Of a stretch of DNA of 64,000 nt, positions 42,702 through 51,711 are shown one piece after another; position 1 is the stretch's first letter, and every line of letters begins with the position of its first letter. The notes beneath the pieces are model-generated. The model was not told the origin of the DNA. It did not search any database and saw only the letters and a list, made by a program, of their open reading frames with translations. This DNA is from Allobosea sp. GTDB taxonomy: Bacteria; Pseudomonadota; Alphaproteobacteria; Rhizobiales; Beijerinckiaceae. The stretch lies in NCBI RefSeq assembly GCF_017308015.1, contig NZ_JAFKFW010000012.1, forward strand, positions 57,790 to 121,789, read 5' to 3'. The translations under genes were made by a program, and so were the position numbers.

Positions 42702-44993
42702 GTGTCCGCGTCGGTCAACGAAGCCAGAATAATGCCGCGCGGCGAGGAGAAGTCCCGCCGCGTATCGGGCTGGGTCGGCGGGATCGTCGTCGCGCTGGCT
42801 TTGATCTCGGCGCTGCTCACCTTCCTGGTGCTGTCGGGCGCGACGCCGATCGTGCCCGTGCACGAGGTCGTGGTCGGCGTGTTCGTGCTGAACGCGCTGC
42901 TGATCCTGGTGCTGATCGTCATCGTGGCGATCGAGGCCGCCGTGCTGATCCGCGCCCGCAAGGCGGGAGCGGCGGCGGCAGGTCTTCATGTTCGCATCGT
43001 CGGCCTGTTCAGCATCATCGCCGCCCTGCCGGCTGTGCTTGTCGCCATCATCGCCACCGTCACGATCGAGCGCGGGCTGGAACCGTGGTTCTCAGATCGG
43101 ATGCGCGATGCGGTGTTCAAGTCGGTCGAGGTCGCGGATGCGTATGCCGCCAGCCAATGTCGTTCGCTCGGCCGCGAAATCCGCGTGCTCGCCGACGACC
43201 TGAGCCGGGCGAAGCCCGCCTTCGACGTCGACCGCAAATGGTTCGAGAATTTCCTGACGTCGCGCGCGACGGCGCTCGGCCTGCCCGTCGCCACGATCAT
43301 GCAGCCGCCGGACAAGGTGATTGCACGCGCCAATATCAATGTGCTGCGCAATCCCCCCACGCCGGACCAGGCCGCTTTCGACGATGCGAAGGCCGCCCCG
43401 GAACCGATCTGCGTGATCCCGCGGGCGGGAACGGTGTTCGGTGCCGTGATGAAGCTGCCGAGCTACGACAACAGCTTCCTGCACGTCGCGCGCGAGGTCG
43501 ATCCGCTCGCGGTCGAGTTCCCTTCGGTCGCGCGCGGAGCCGCCGTCGAATACCTGTCGATCGATGCGCGCCGGAAAGGCGTGCAGATCGCCTTCGCTTC
43601 GATGTACGGGCTGATCGCGCTGATCCTGCTGCTCTCGGCGATCTGGTTGGGCCTGAGCTTCGCCAACGGGCTCGTCGCGCCGATCCGGCGGATGATCGAT
43701 GCTACCGACCAGGTGTCGAGCGGAAATTTCTATGTCCAGGTGCCGATCCGACGATCGGAGGGCGATCTCGCGCATCTCGGCGAGACCTTCAACAAGATGA
43801 CGGCGGAGCTGCGCCGCCAGCGCGACAGCCTGGTCACGGCGAGCGAGGTCATCGACCGACGGCGACGCTTCACCGAGACGGTTCTCTCCGGTGTCTCCTC
43901 AGGGGTGCTCAGTCTCGACGGCGACGGGCACGTGACCACGATCAACCGCTCGGCCGAGAACCTGCTCGGGACCGGCGGGCGCCTGCTCGGGAAGCCGATC
44001 GGCGATGTCGCGCCCGAGGTGGCGGGTTTCGTTACGGAAGCCCTGCAGAACCGGCAACGCCAGAGTTCCGGCCAGGTTGCCTTCACGCGTGCGGGACAGG
44101 ACCGGATGGTCAATATCCGCGCGGTGCGGGAGGGCGAGGGGAGCGGGGGCGGCCTCGTCGTGACGCTCGACGACATTACCGATCTCGTCTCTGCCCAACG
44201 CACCGCCGCCTGGGCCGATGTCGCCCGCCGGATCGCTCACGAGATCAAGAATCCGCTGACGCCGATCCAGCTTTCGGCCGAGCGCATCAAGCGCCGCTTC
44301 GGGCGCGTCATCGTCGAGGGCAAGGACGTCTTCGACCAATGCACGGATACGATCGTGCGGCAGGTCGAGGATATCCGGCGCATGGTCGATGAATTCTCGT
44401 CCTTCGCCCGCATGCCGAAGCCTTCGCTCGCCCGCGAGGACATCGTCGAAACGGTTCGGCAGATCGTCTTCCTCTGGCGGGTCGGCAATCCCCAGACGAC
44501 GATCGCCGAGGTGCTCCCGGCCGATGCCGTTCCGGCGCGCTTCGACCGGCGCCTGATCTCGCAGGCGCTGACCAACGTCATCAAGAACGCGACCGAGGCG
44601 ATCGAGGCGGTGCCGGCGGAGGAGCGCGGGCAGGGCCGGATCGACATCAATATGGCACGGCTCGACGATGGCCGGATCGTCATCGACGTGATCGACAACG
44701 GCAAGGGCCTGCCGGCCGATCAGCGCCAGAAGCTGCTCGAGCCCTATATCACGACGCGCGAGGGCGGCACGGGGCTGGGGCTCGCCATCGTCGGCAAGAT
44801 CCTGGAGGATCATGGCGGCGGCATCGAGCTGCTCGACCGCCCGGATTCCGCCAGCGGAGCACGGGGTGCGCGCATTCGCCTGTGGTTCCCCGAAACAGGT
44901 CCCGCGCAGGACACAGAGGGCGACGATGCGGCCGCCCGGCCGAACGACGGCGCGCGCAACACGGATGATTCGAAGAATGGGATACGCCTATGA
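42702..44993 (+). CDS. ntrY: Membrane sensor kinase NtrY
   Basis: 763 aa inner-membrane histidine kinase paired with NtrX, linked to nitrogen and redox control in alphaproteobacteria. It has several N-terminal helices (GGIVVALALISALLTFLVL, VLNALLILVLIVIVAIEAAV, LFSIIAALPAVLVAIIATV), a periplasmic sensor region, a further helix (MYGLIALILLLSAIWLGLSF), HAMP, PAS, HisKA ([20 protein letters not shown]) and HATPase (EGGTGLGLAIVG). The start is uncertain: GTG 42702 is used, with GTG 42642 and ATG 42732 as alternatives. Its TGA overlaps ntrX (ATGA). Confidence 0.95.
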   Translation: MSASVNEARIMPRGEEKSRRVSGWVGGIVVALALISALLTFLVLSGATPIVPVHEVVVGVFVLNALLILVLIVIVAIEAAVLIRARKAGAAAAGLHVRIVGLFSIIAALPAVLVAIIATVTIERGLEPWFSDRMRDAVFKSVEVADAYAASQCRSLGREIRVLADDLSRAKPAFDVDRKWFENFLTSRATALGLPVATIMQPPDKVIARANINVLRNPPTPDQAAFDDAKAAPEPICVIPRAGTVFGAVMKLPSYDNSFLHVAREVDPLAVEFPSVARGAAVEYLSIDARRKGVQIAFASMYGLIALILLLSAIWLGLSFANGLVAPIRRMIDATDQVSSGNFYVQVPIRRSEGDLAHLGETFNKMTAELRRQRDSLVTASEVIDRRRRFTETVLSGVSSGVLSLDGDGHVTTINRSAENLLGTGGRLLGKPIGDVAPEVAGFVTEALQNRQRQSSGQVAFTRAGQDRMVNIRAVREGEGSGGGLVVTLDDITDLVSAQRTAAWADVARRIAHEIKNPLTPIQLSAERIKRRFGRVIVEGKDVFDQCTDTIVRQVEDIRRMVDEFSSFARMPKPSLAREDIVETVRQIVFLWRVGNPQTTIAEVLPADAVPARFDRRLISQALTNVIKNATEAIEAVPAEERGQGRIDINMARLDDGRIVIDVIDNGKGLPADQRQKLLEPYITTREGGTGLGLAIVGKILEDHGGGIELLDRPDSASGARGARIRLWFPETGPAQDTEGDDAAARPNDGARNTDDSKNGIRL

Positions 44994-46357
44994 GCGCTGA
45001 CATCCTGGTAGTGGACGACGAAGTCGATATCCGCGATCTGGTCGCCGGCCTGCTGGAAGACGAGGGATATCGGACCCGCAAGGCCGGTTCCGCAGACGAG
45101 GCGCTGGCCGCGATCGCATCGCGCCGGCCGAATCTGGTCTTCCTCGACATCTGGCTGCAGGGCAGCCGGCTCGACGGTCTGCAGGTCCTGGAGCTGATCA
45201 AGGAGAATCATCCCGATCTCGCGGTGGTGATGATCTCGGGCCATGGCAACATCGAGACGGCGGTCTCGGCGATCAAGAGCGGCGCCTACGACTTCATCGA
45301 GAAGCCCTTCAAGGCCGACCGGCTCGTGCTGGTCGCGGAGCGCGCGCTGGAGGCGTCACGACTGCGCCGCGAGGTGCGGGAGCTCAAGACCCGCTCCGTC
45401 CAGGCCGACCGTATCGTCGGGCGCACGACGGTGGTCAATCAGCTCCGCCAGACGATCGAGCGCGTGGCGCCGACCAATGCGCGCGTGCTGATCACCGGCG
45501 AGCCGGGCTGCGGAAAGGAGCTCGCGGCGCGCACGCTGCACAGCGCCTCGACCCGTTCGAGCGGGCCCTTCGTCGTCATCAATGCGGCGACGATCACGCC
45601 CGAGACGATGGAGGAGGAGCTGTTCGGCGTCGAAGGCGGCGACGGGCGCTCGCGCCGGATCGGTGCGCTCGAGGAGGCGCATGGCGGCTCGCTCTATATC
45701 GACGAGATCGGCGACATGCCGCGTGAGACGCAGAACCGCATCCTGCGCGTGCTGGTCGATCAGAATTTCCAGCGTGTCGGCGGCGCGACGCGTGTCCATG
45801 TCGATGTCCGCGTCATCTCCTCGTCGAGCCTCGATCTCGCGCAACTGATCGCCGACGGGCATTTCCGCGAGGACCTCTATCACCGCCTCAGCGTAGTGCC
45901 GATCAAGGTGCCACCGCTATCGGAGCGGCGCGAGGACGTGCCCGAGCTGATCGAGTTCTTCATGGAACAGATTTCGGTCGCGAGCGGCCTGCCCAAGCGC
46001 CAGATCGGCAGCGATGCGATGGCCGTGCTGCAGTCGCACGAATGGCCGGGCAATATCCGCGAGCTGCGCAACAACGTCGAACGCCTGATGATCCTGACCA
46101 AGGGTGATCCGACGGCCGAGGTGACGATCGAGATGCTGCCGGCCGAGGTCGGCGCGATGGTGCCGACGACTCCGTCGGGCTCGGGCGGCGAGCGCCTGAT
46201 GAGCCTGCCGCTGCGCGACGCGCGCGAAATCTTTGAGCGCGAGTACCTGATCGCACAGATCGCGCGCTTCTCCGGCAACATCTCGCGTACGGCCGAGTTC
46301 ATCGGCATGGAGCGCTCGGCGCTGCACCGGAAGCTGAAGTCGCTGGGCGTCGGCTGA
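44990..46357 (+). CDS. ntrX: Response regulator NtrX
   Basis: 455 aa response regulator coupled to ntrY by a 4-base overlap. Receiver domain with D53 (NLVFLDIWLQGS), AAA+ domain with GEPGCGKELAARTL and ELFGVEGGDGRSRRIGALEE, and a Fis-type C-terminal helix-turn-helix (FSGNISRTAEFIGMERSALH). The GAFTGA loop needed to contact sigma-54 is absent from its usual place, as is known for NtrX, so it probably works with another sigma factor or as a repressor/activator without sigma-54. Confidence 0.96.
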   Translation: MSADILVVDDEVDIRDLVAGLLEDEGYRTRKAGSADEALAAIASRRPNLVFLDIWLQGSRLDGLQVLELIKENHPDLAVVMISGHGNIETAVSAIKSGAYDFIEKPFKADRLVLVAERALEASRLRREVRELKTRSVQADRIVGRTTVVNQLRQTIERVAPTNARVLITGEPGCGKELAARTLHSASTRSSGPFVVINAATITPETMEEELFGVEGGDGRSRRIGALEEAHGGSLYIDEIGDMPRETQNRILRVLVDQNFQRVGGATRVHVDVRVISSSSLDLAQLIADGHFREDLYHRLSVVPIKVPPLSERREDVPELIEFFMEQISVASGLPKRQIGSDAMAVLQSHEWPGNIRELRNNVERLMILTKGDPTAEVTIEMLPAEVGAMVPTTPSGSGGERLMSLPLRDAREIFEREYLIAQIARFSGNISRTAEFIGMERSALHRKLKSLGVG

Positions 46358-46400
46358 TCTGGCGCGATATCAGACGACGGTCATTTGGAACCACATCCTC

Positions 46401-46440
46401 GTCGTTCCGGGTTCGCGCCTGTGGCACGGCCGGGAATGAC
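46401..46440. repeat. Palindromic repeat-like unit downstream of ntrX
   Basis: GTCGTTCCGG at 46401-46410 faces CGGGAATGAC at 46431-46440 (complementary apart from one base step) with a GC-rich centre. The terminal CCGG-GAATGAC form is typical of dispersed intergenic palindromes in Bradyrhizobium-like genomes. Multiplicity is not testable in this window. Confidence 0.4.
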
Positions 46441-46637
46441 CGGGGTGGTGCCGGACAAGGCCTGGCCAAGAAGCGGCGTTAGGCGCTCGGTGCATGTCCA
46501 TCTGCATGCCACGCAGGCAGCATGCATCTAAAGTCAGCATTGCTGCACTTGCGTTGCGGGCGAAGACGACGATCTAATGGAACATCGGTGTTCCGACGCT
46601 GGTGGAATGCGCCGCCGGCCCGAAACGGAACGAACTG

Positions 46638-46666
46638 GATCGCCGGATTTAATCCGATCGGCGATC
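46638..46666 (+). promoter_or_regulatory. Hairpin in the hfq leader
   Basis: Perfect 8 bp arms GATCGCCG (46638-46645) and CGGCGATC (46659-46666) enclose a 13-base AT-rich part, GATTTAATCCGAT, which has its own short pairing. It ends 8 bases before the AGGGAC ribosome site of hfq, so it could affect hfq translation. Hfq is known to control its own leader in E. coli; here that is inference. Confidence 0.45.
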
Positions 46667-46685
46667 CCAACAACAGGGACTACCC

Positions 46686-46934
46686 ATGGCCGCCGAGCGG
46701 GCACAGAACCTCCAGGACACTTTCCTCAACCATGTGCGCAAGCAGAAGATCCCGCTGACGATCTTCCTCGTGAACGGCGTCAAGCTGCAGGGCGTCGTCA
46801 CCTGGTTCGACAATTTCTGCGTGCTGCTGCGCCGCGACGGTCACTCGCAGCTCGTCTACAAGCACGCGATCTCGACCATCATGCCCGGCCATCCGGTGCA
46901 ATTGTTCGAGCCCGAGGAAACGGACAAGAACTGA
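46686..46934 (+). CDS. hfq: RNA chaperone Hfq
   Basis: 82 aa hexameric RNA-binding protein that pairs small RNAs with mRNAs. Sm1 motif [20 protein letters not shown] through [13 protein letters not shown], and Sm2 motif [13 protein letters not shown], are intact, with a short acidic tail. AGGGAC lies 7 bases before the ATG. hflX follows after one base, the common hfq-hflX arrangement. Confidence 0.98.
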   Translation: MAAERAQNLQDTFLNHVRKQKIPLTIFLVNGVKLQGVVTWFDNFCVLLRRDGHSQLVYKHAISTIMPGHPVQLFEPEETDKN

Positions 46935-46935
46935 T

Positions 46936-48336
46936 TTGGCTGCAAGCCACAAGGACGACACGGATCGGGCGGCCACGCGCGTCACAGGCGCGAAGCCGCT
47001 CGACGAGATCGAACGCGACATCGCGGCGAATACGCGCGCCTTCGTCGTAGGCCCCTACATGCAGAAGCGGGGCGTCTCCGTCGACGCCAACCAGCGTTCC
47101 TTCGCGGCGCGGCTCGACGAGGCCGTCGGCCTCGCGGCTGCGATCGACCTGACGGTCGTCGAACCGGTGCAGGTGCTGCTGACCGCGCTACGCCCCGCGA
47201 CCTATCTCGGCAAGGGCAAGGTCGAGGAGCTGGCCGAACGGATCGAGATCGAGGATATCGGGCTCGTCGTCATGGACTGCGCCCTGTCGCCGGTCCAGCA
47301 GCGCAATCTCGAAAAGGCCTTCGGCTGCAAGGTCATCGATCGCACCGGCCTGATCCTCGAAATCTTCGGGCGGCGCGCCCGCACCAAGGAAGGCGCGCTT
47401 CAGGTCGAGCTGGCGCATCTCAACTACCAGAAAAGCCGGCTCGTGCGATCCTGGACCCACCTTGAGCGCCAGCGCGGCGGCTTCGGCTTCCTCGGCGGCC
47501 CCGGCGAAACCCAGATCGAAGCCGACCGGCGCATCATCCAGGAGCGGATGACCAAGATCGAGCGCGATCTGGAGCAGGTGAAGCGCACCCGCTCGCTGCA
47601 TCGCGCCAGCCGGAAACGCGTGCCTTATCCGATCGTTGCACTGGTCGGCTACACCAATGCCGGCAAGTCGACGCTGTTCAACCGGCTGACTTCCGCGGAG
47701 GTGCTGGCGCAGGACATGCTCTTCGCCACGCTGGATCCGACGGCACGCGCGATCAAGCTGCCCCACGGCGCCCGCATCATGCTCTCCGACACGGTCGGTT
47801 TCATCTCGGACCTGCCGACGCAGCTCGTCGCGGCCTTTCGCGCCACGCTGGAGGATGCGATCGAGGCCGACGTGCTTCTGCATGTTCGCGACGTCGCGCA
47901 TGAGGATACCCAGGCTCAGGCTGCCGACGTGCAGGCGATCCTGCGCGATCTCGGCATCAATCCGGATGATGGCCAACGCGTCATCGAGGTCTGGAACAAG
48001 GCCGACCTGCTCGAACCGGCCGAGCGCGAGCGCCAGCTCGGCATCGCGACGCTTCGGCCGGACGGATCGCGCCCGGTTCTCGTCTCGGCGCTGACCGGCG
48101 AAGGCATCGAGCGACTGACACGCGCGATCGAGGCGCGGATCGCACTGAGCCGACCGGTCTACAGGCTGGAGCTCGAGCCCGGAGACGGCAAGTCGCTCGC
48201 CTGGCTGCATGCCAATGGCGAAATCCTCGAACGCGAGGATGGCGAAGAGGGCGGGCTGAAGCTTGTCGTGCGCCTGCCGCTCGAGCGGGAAGGGGCCTTC
48301 ACAGCGCGGTTTCCCGAGGCTGAGCGGCAGGGATAA
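46936..48336 (+). CDS. hflX: GTPase HflX
   Basis: Ribosome-splitting GTPase active under heat and antibiotic stress. 466 aa from TTG 46936: N-terminal HflX domain with [14 protein letters not shown], the glycine-rich linker [20 protein letters not shown], then the G domain with [12 protein letters not shown] (G1), DTVGFI (G3) and NKADLL (G4). The TTG start lies one base after the hfq stop and has only a distant GAGGAAA, so an internal start is possible. Confidence 0.94.
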   Translation: MAASHKDDTDRAATRVTGAKPLDEIERDIAANTRAFVVGPYMQKRGVSVDANQRSFAARLDEAVGLAAAIDLTVVEPVQVLLTALRPATYLGKGKVEELAERIEIEDIGLVVMDCALSPVQQRNLEKAFGCKVIDRTGLILEIFGRRARTKEGALQVELAHLNYQKSRLVRSWTHLERQRGGFGFLGGPGETQIEADRRIIQERMTKIERDLEQVKRTRSLHRASRKRVPYPIVALVGYTNAGKSTLFNRLTSAEVLAQDMLFATLDPTARAIKLPHGARIMLSDTVGFISDLPTQLVAAFRATLEDAIEADVLLHVRDVAHEDTQAQAADVQAILRDLGINPDDGQRVIEVWNKADLLEPAERERQLGIATLRPDGSRPVLVSALTGEGIERLTRAIEARIALSRPVYRLELEPGDGKSLAWLHANGEILEREDGEEGGLKLVVRLPLEREGAFTARFPEAERQG

Positions 48337-48348
48337 GCCCTGCTGCGG

Positions 48349-49185
48349 CTAACCGGCGGCCTTCTCCAGCTTCTTCACCGCCTGCCAGAGCGCTTCCATC
48401 TCGTCGAGGCGGGCCTCCTTCGCTGTCCGACCCTCGGCTTCCAGCGCCTCCTCGATCGCCCTGAAGCGGCGTTCGAACTTGGCGTTGGCAGCGGCGAGGC
48501 AGCCTTCCGGATCGGCATCGGCATGGCGGGCAAGATTGGCGACGACGAAGAGCAGGTCGCCGATCTCCTCATGGATCGCGGCCTTGTCGCCTCCAGCCAG
48601 GGCCTCGTCGATTTCGGCCGTCTCTTCCCGGATCTTGTCGAGCACGAGACGGGCATCGTTCCAATCGAAGCCGACGGTGGAGGCCCTCGCCTGCAGTTTC
48701 CAGGCGCGGGTGAGGGCGGGCAGGGTATGCGGCACGCCGGCCAGCACGCCGCGCTCCTCGGTCTGCGGCGGCAGGCCGGTGGCTGCCCGCGCCGCCGCCT
48801 TGGCGGCCTTCTCCTCGGCCTTGATCCGGTGCCAGAGCGTCTTCACCTCGGCCGGGGAGAGATCGCGCGCGTCGCCGAACACATGCGGATGCCGGCGGAT
48901 CAGTTTGCCGGTGATAGCCTCGACCACGTCGGGAAAGGCAAAGGAGCCCTCCTCCTGCGCCATGCGGGCATGGAACACCACCTGCAGCAGGAGGTCGCCG
49001 AGTTCGTCCTTGAGGTCGAGCCTGTCGCCGCGGGCGATCGCATCCGCGACCTCATAGGCCTCCTCGACCGTATAGGGCGAGACCGAGGCGAAATCCTGCT
49101 CAAGGTCCCAGGGGCAGCCGGTCCCCGGCGTGCGCAGCGCGGCCATGATCGCGATCAGGCCATCGATCTCGCGAGAAGGCTTCAA
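48349..49185 (-). CDS. mazG: Nucleoside triphosphate pyrophosphohydrolase MazG
   Basis: Hydrolyses (d)NTPs to monophosphates, lowering mutagenic or stress-related nucleotides. 278 aa with two MazG repeats: the first has CPWDLEQDFASVSPYTVEEA and LKDELGDLLLQVVFHA, the second FDWNDARLVLDKIREETAEI and IHEEIGDLLFVVANLAR, with EExxE-type metal sites in both. I chose TTG 49185 (KPSREIDGLIAIM) because GGAG stands 10 bases upstream and it matches the usual N-terminus; ATG 49218 is the alternative. Converges on hflX. Confidence 0.93.
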   Translation of the reverse strand: MKPSREIDGLIAIMAALRTPGTGCPWDLEQDFASVSPYTVEEAYEVADAIARGDRLDLKDELGDLLLQVVFHARMAQEEGSFAFPDVVEAITGKLIRRHPHVFGDARDLSPAEVKTLWHRIKAEEKAAKAAARAATGLPPQTEERGVLAGVPHTLPALTRAWKLQARASTVGFDWNDARLVLDKIREETAEIDEALAGGDKAAIHEEIGDLLFVVANLARHADADPEGCLAAANAKFERRFRAIEEALEAEGRTAKEARLDEMEALWQAVKKLEKAAG

Positions 49186-49284
49186 CGCTGCATATCTCCG
49201 TGAAATCAGGCGGAGCATTGCGCGAAAAGGCGGAGACCGGTTTTTCGCTGAGGCAATGCGCAAAACTTTGATAATCCTCCTCCC

Positions 49285-49704
49285 ATGATTCAAGCCACCC
49301 CGTCCATCGCGATCGATGAGAGCGAGATCGAGGAAAGCTTCGTGCGCGCCTCCGGCCCGGGGGGGCAGCACGTCAACAAGGTGTCGAGCGCGGTGCAGAT
49401 CCGCTTCGACGCGCGCCGCTCTCCGTCGCTGCCGAACGATGTCGCGATCCGGCTGATGAAGCTCGCCGGCAGCAAGCTGACGCAGGACGGCGTGATCGTC
49501 ATCGTCGCCCAGACGCATCGCAGCCAGAAGCGCAACCGCGAGGAGGCGGTGGAGCGCCTGCTGGAACTGATTCGGGCGGCCGCCGTGCGCCCGCAGGTCC
49601 GGCGCGCGACGAAGCCGACCAAAGCCTCGAAGGAACGCCGGCTCGCCTCCAAGGAGAAGCGCTCCGGCGTCAAGGCCGGCCGGCAGAAGCCGGTATCCGA
49701 CTAG
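49285..49704 (+). CDS. arfB: Alternative ribosome-rescue factor ArfB
   Basis: 139 aa peptidyl-tRNA hydrolase that frees stalled ribosomes. The release-factor GGQ loop is in RASGPGGQHVNKVSSAVQIR (about 22-41), and the Lys/Arg-rich tail (TKASKERRLASKEKRSG) is the part that enters the empty mRNA channel. Divergent from mazG across about 100 bp. recX follows after one base. Confidence 0.95.
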   Translation: MIQATPSIAIDESEIEESFVRASGPGGQHVNKVSSAVQIRFDARRSPSLPNDVAIRLMKLAGSKLTQDGVIVIVAQTHRSQKRNREEAVERLLELIRAAAVRPQVRRATKPTKASKERRLASKEKRSGVKAGRQKPVSD

Positions 49705-49705
49705 C

Positions 49706-50278
49706 ATGCCGGAGCAGGAAGATCGGCGAGGGCAGGGCGCACGCCCTGCCCGAACGCCGCGGCGGATCACACCCGAATATCTCCAGCGCGCAGCGATGCA
49801 TTATCTTGAGCGCTATTCCGCGCCGGCGGCGCAATTGCGCAGGGTTCTGGCACGCAAGATCGCCTTGAGCTGTCGCCATCATGGCGAAGAGCCGGCCATG
49901 CACGCTGCTGCTCTCGACGATGTGGTGGCGCGGTGCATCTCCTCCGGGCTTGTGGACGATCGCCGTTTCGCCGAGGCGCGGGCGGCGACACTCAGGCGCC
50001 GGGGACGTTCGACGCGCGCCGTTGCCGCAACGCTGGCCGCGAAAGGCGTGGGCCGCGAACTCGCCGAACGGGCCAGCCGCACCGGCGAGGAGGAGGAACT
50101 GGCCGCGGCTCGCAAGGCCGCGAAGCGCAAGCGGCTCGGTCCGTGGTCTCGTGGTGACCGCGCCGCGAGCCGCCAGAAGGATCTCGCCGCGATGGCGCGA
50201 GCCGGCTTCACGATCGCGGTCGCCCGCGCCGTGATCGACGGCTGGGAGGAGGAAGATGCAAACGGCGCGCTGCTCTGA
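49706..50278 (+). CDS. recX: Regulatory protein RecX
   Basis: 190 aa modulator of RecA filaments. It has a basic N-terminal leader, then tandem three-helix repeats: YLQRAAMHYLERYSAPAAQL, ALDDVVARCISSGLVDDRRF and KAAKRKRLGPWSRGDRAASR. Starts one base after the arfB stop (TAG C ATG). recA is not in the window. Length and helices fit RecX; sequence is as divergent as usual for the family. Confidence 0.88.
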   Translation: MPEQEDRRGQGARPARTPRRITPEYLQRAAMHYLERYSAPAAQLRRVLARKIALSCRHHGEEPAMHAAALDDVVARCISSGLVDDRRFAEARAATLRRRGRSTRAVAATLAAKGVGRELAERASRTGEEEELAAARKAAKRKRLGPWSRGDRAASRQKDLAAMARAGFTIAVARAVIDGWEEEDANGALL

Positions 50279-50295
50279 AGGTCTGGCGCGTCGCG

Positions 50296-50460
50296 TCAGG
50301 CCGGGATGCAACGCTGCTTCGTCGCATCCCAGACACCGTCCTGACAGGGTACTGTCGCGAAGTCGATGAGGAACCCCACCGCCAGCAGCGCGGCAAAAGC
50401 GGCGAGCGCAATCAGCATGCCGATCACGGCCAGCCTCACCACGCTCCAGCCCTCAGGCAT
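50296..50460 (-). CDS. 54 aa single-pass membrane protein
   Basis: Complete open frame from ATG 50460 with GGAGCGCG directly upstream. The product starts MPEGWSVVRLAVIGMLIALA, has one membrane helix (about 8-31), then a short tail with two cysteines (VPCQDG and QRCIPA) that probably faces the periplasm and could form a disulfide. Not a known family to me. It converges on recX with a 17 bp gap and lies just downstream of the tctC-type gene on the same strand. Confidence 0.65.
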   Translation of the reverse strand: MPEGWSVVRLAVIGMLIALAAFAALLAVGFLIDFATVPCQDGVWDATKQRCIPA

Positions 50461-50513
50461 CGCGCTCCGCATTCAGGCCAATGCGACAAGGAAGGGGCCC
50501 GCAACCGCAAGCC

Positions 50514-51488
50514 TCACTCCAGCTTGACCTGCGCTTCCTTGACGACGTTGCCCCAGCGCTCGACCTCGGCCGTGACAAATTTGCCGAAATCCTCACCGGA
50601 GAGGGTGGGCATCGGCGAACCGCTCTTCTTCCAGACGGCCTCGATCGTCGGCGTCCTGAGTGCTTTCTGCACCTCTTCGCGCATCTTCGTCACGATCTCC
50701 GGGGGCGTGGTCTTGGGCGCCCAGAGCGCGTACCAGGTCGAGACTTCGAAGCCTTCCAGACCGGCTTCCCTGGCTGTCGGCACGTCCGGTACGGCTTCGG
50801 AGCGGGTTGGGGCGGCGACGGCCAGTGCCCGCAACGCGCCGCTCTGGATCTGCGCGGCCGAAGAGCCGAGGCCATCGAACAGCAGGTCGACCTGACCGGC
50901 AATGGTGTCCTGCAGCGCCGGTCCGGCGCCGCGATAGGGCACATGGGTCAGCTTGGTCTTTGTCGAGATCTGGAAGAGCTCGCCGGCGAGGTGATGCGTC
51001 GTGCCGTTGCCGGCGGAGGCATAGTTCAGCTTCTCCGGGTTCTTCCGGGCGAACTCGACGAGTTCCGCCACCGTCTTGGCCTGGACCTTGCCGGGGTGGA
51101 CCACGATGACCTGCGGCGGCTGGGCGATGACCGCGATCGGGATGAAGTCGGTCCGGATGTTGTAGTCGAGCTTCGGATAGAGTGCCGGCGCGATGGCATG
51201 ATGAGCCGCCCCGACGAAGAAGGTGTAGCCGTCCGGTTTGGCCTTCGCCGCGGCGGATGCGCCGACCGTGCCGCCGGCGCCGCCGCGATTCTCGATGACG
51301 ATGCGCTGGCCAAGCTGCTGGTCGAGCTGGGCGGCGAGAGGTCTGGCAAAGGTGTCGGTGCCGCCGCCGGCGGGGAAGGGCACGATGAAGGTGATCGGCC
51401 GTTGCGGCCAGGTATCGGCCAGCGCCGGCGCAGCCGCGAGCAGCGCAAAGGCGGCGGTCGCGAGGATCAGGTCCCGTTTCGTCGTCAT
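50514..51488 (-). CDS. Tripartite tricarboxylate transporter substrate-binding protein (TctC/Bug family)
   Basis: 324 aa periplasmic binding protein. Signal peptide LILATAAFALLAAAPALA, then family blocks WPQRPITFIVPFPAGGGTDT, RIVIENRGGAGGTVGA and a late VPTAREAGLEGFEV. Ligands of this family are small carboxylates and others; not assignable here. ATG 51488 has GGGAGAAG upstream. No TctA or TctB membrane genes are next to it, so it is an orphan Bug protein, as is frequent in beta- and alphaproteobacteria. Confidence 0.92.
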   Translation of the reverse strand: MTTKRDLILATAAFALLAAAPALADTWPQRPITFIVPFPAGGGTDTFARPLAAQLDQQLGQRIVIENRGGAGGTVGASAAAKAKPDGYTFFVGAAHHAIAPALYPKLDYNIRTDFIPIAVIAQPPQVIVVHPGKVQAKTVAELVEFARKNPEKLNYASAGNGTTHHLAGELFQISTKTKLTHVPYRGAGPALQDTIAGQVDLLFDGLGSSAAQIQSGALRALAVAAPTRSEAVPDVPTAREAGLEGFEVSTWYALWAPKTTPPEIVTKMREEVQKALRTPTIEAVWKKSGSPMPTLSGEDFGKFVTAEVERWGNVVKEAQVKLE

Positions 51489-51634
51489 TGTGGATGCTTC
51501 TCCCTTGAGGCGGCGTGTGTCGGCCCTGCCTTCGTGGCGGGCAGGGTTCCGGAGCAGAGGGCAGGGATGCGGAGCGGATCGTCGCACGGACTCATGCCGG
51601 GTCTGGCTGACGCCATCCGGATGCCTGGAAGCAT

Positions 51635-51695
51635 CCCCGGCCCATCGGGCCGGGGGCAGGATTGGAACGGAGGCCGGACGGATAACCCGGCCTCC
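51635..51695 (-). terminator. Two tandem hairpins after the peptide-binding protein gene
   Basis: GGAGGCCGG / CCGGCCTCC (51669-51677 and 51687-51695) and CCCCGGCCC / GGGCCGGGG (51635-51643 and 51647-51655) are both perfect 9 bp inverted repeats. They start 16 bases beyond the minus-strand gene's stop. No long U-run follows either hairpin, so they are terminator-like or transcript-protecting structures. Confidence 0.5.
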
Positions 51696-51711
51696 CCGGC
51701 CTGGGCCGCGA

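Larger units (their letters stand above)
46358..46685 (+). other. Long intergenic region between ntrX and hfq
   Basis: 328 bases without a convincing gene. It contains a palindromic repeat-like unit (46401-46440), a stretch with several overlapping GCATGC-type palindromes (about 46491-46526), GGAACA / TGTTCC (46578-46593), and a hairpin just before hfq. It most likely holds the ntrX transcript end and the hfq promoter and leader. Confidence 0.6.

Noticed and set aside
46522-46758. Open frame of 78 codons running from the ntrX-hfq gap into hfq
   Set aside because: Overlaps hfq in another frame, has no ribosome site, and reads as Arg/Ser/Pro-rich filler.
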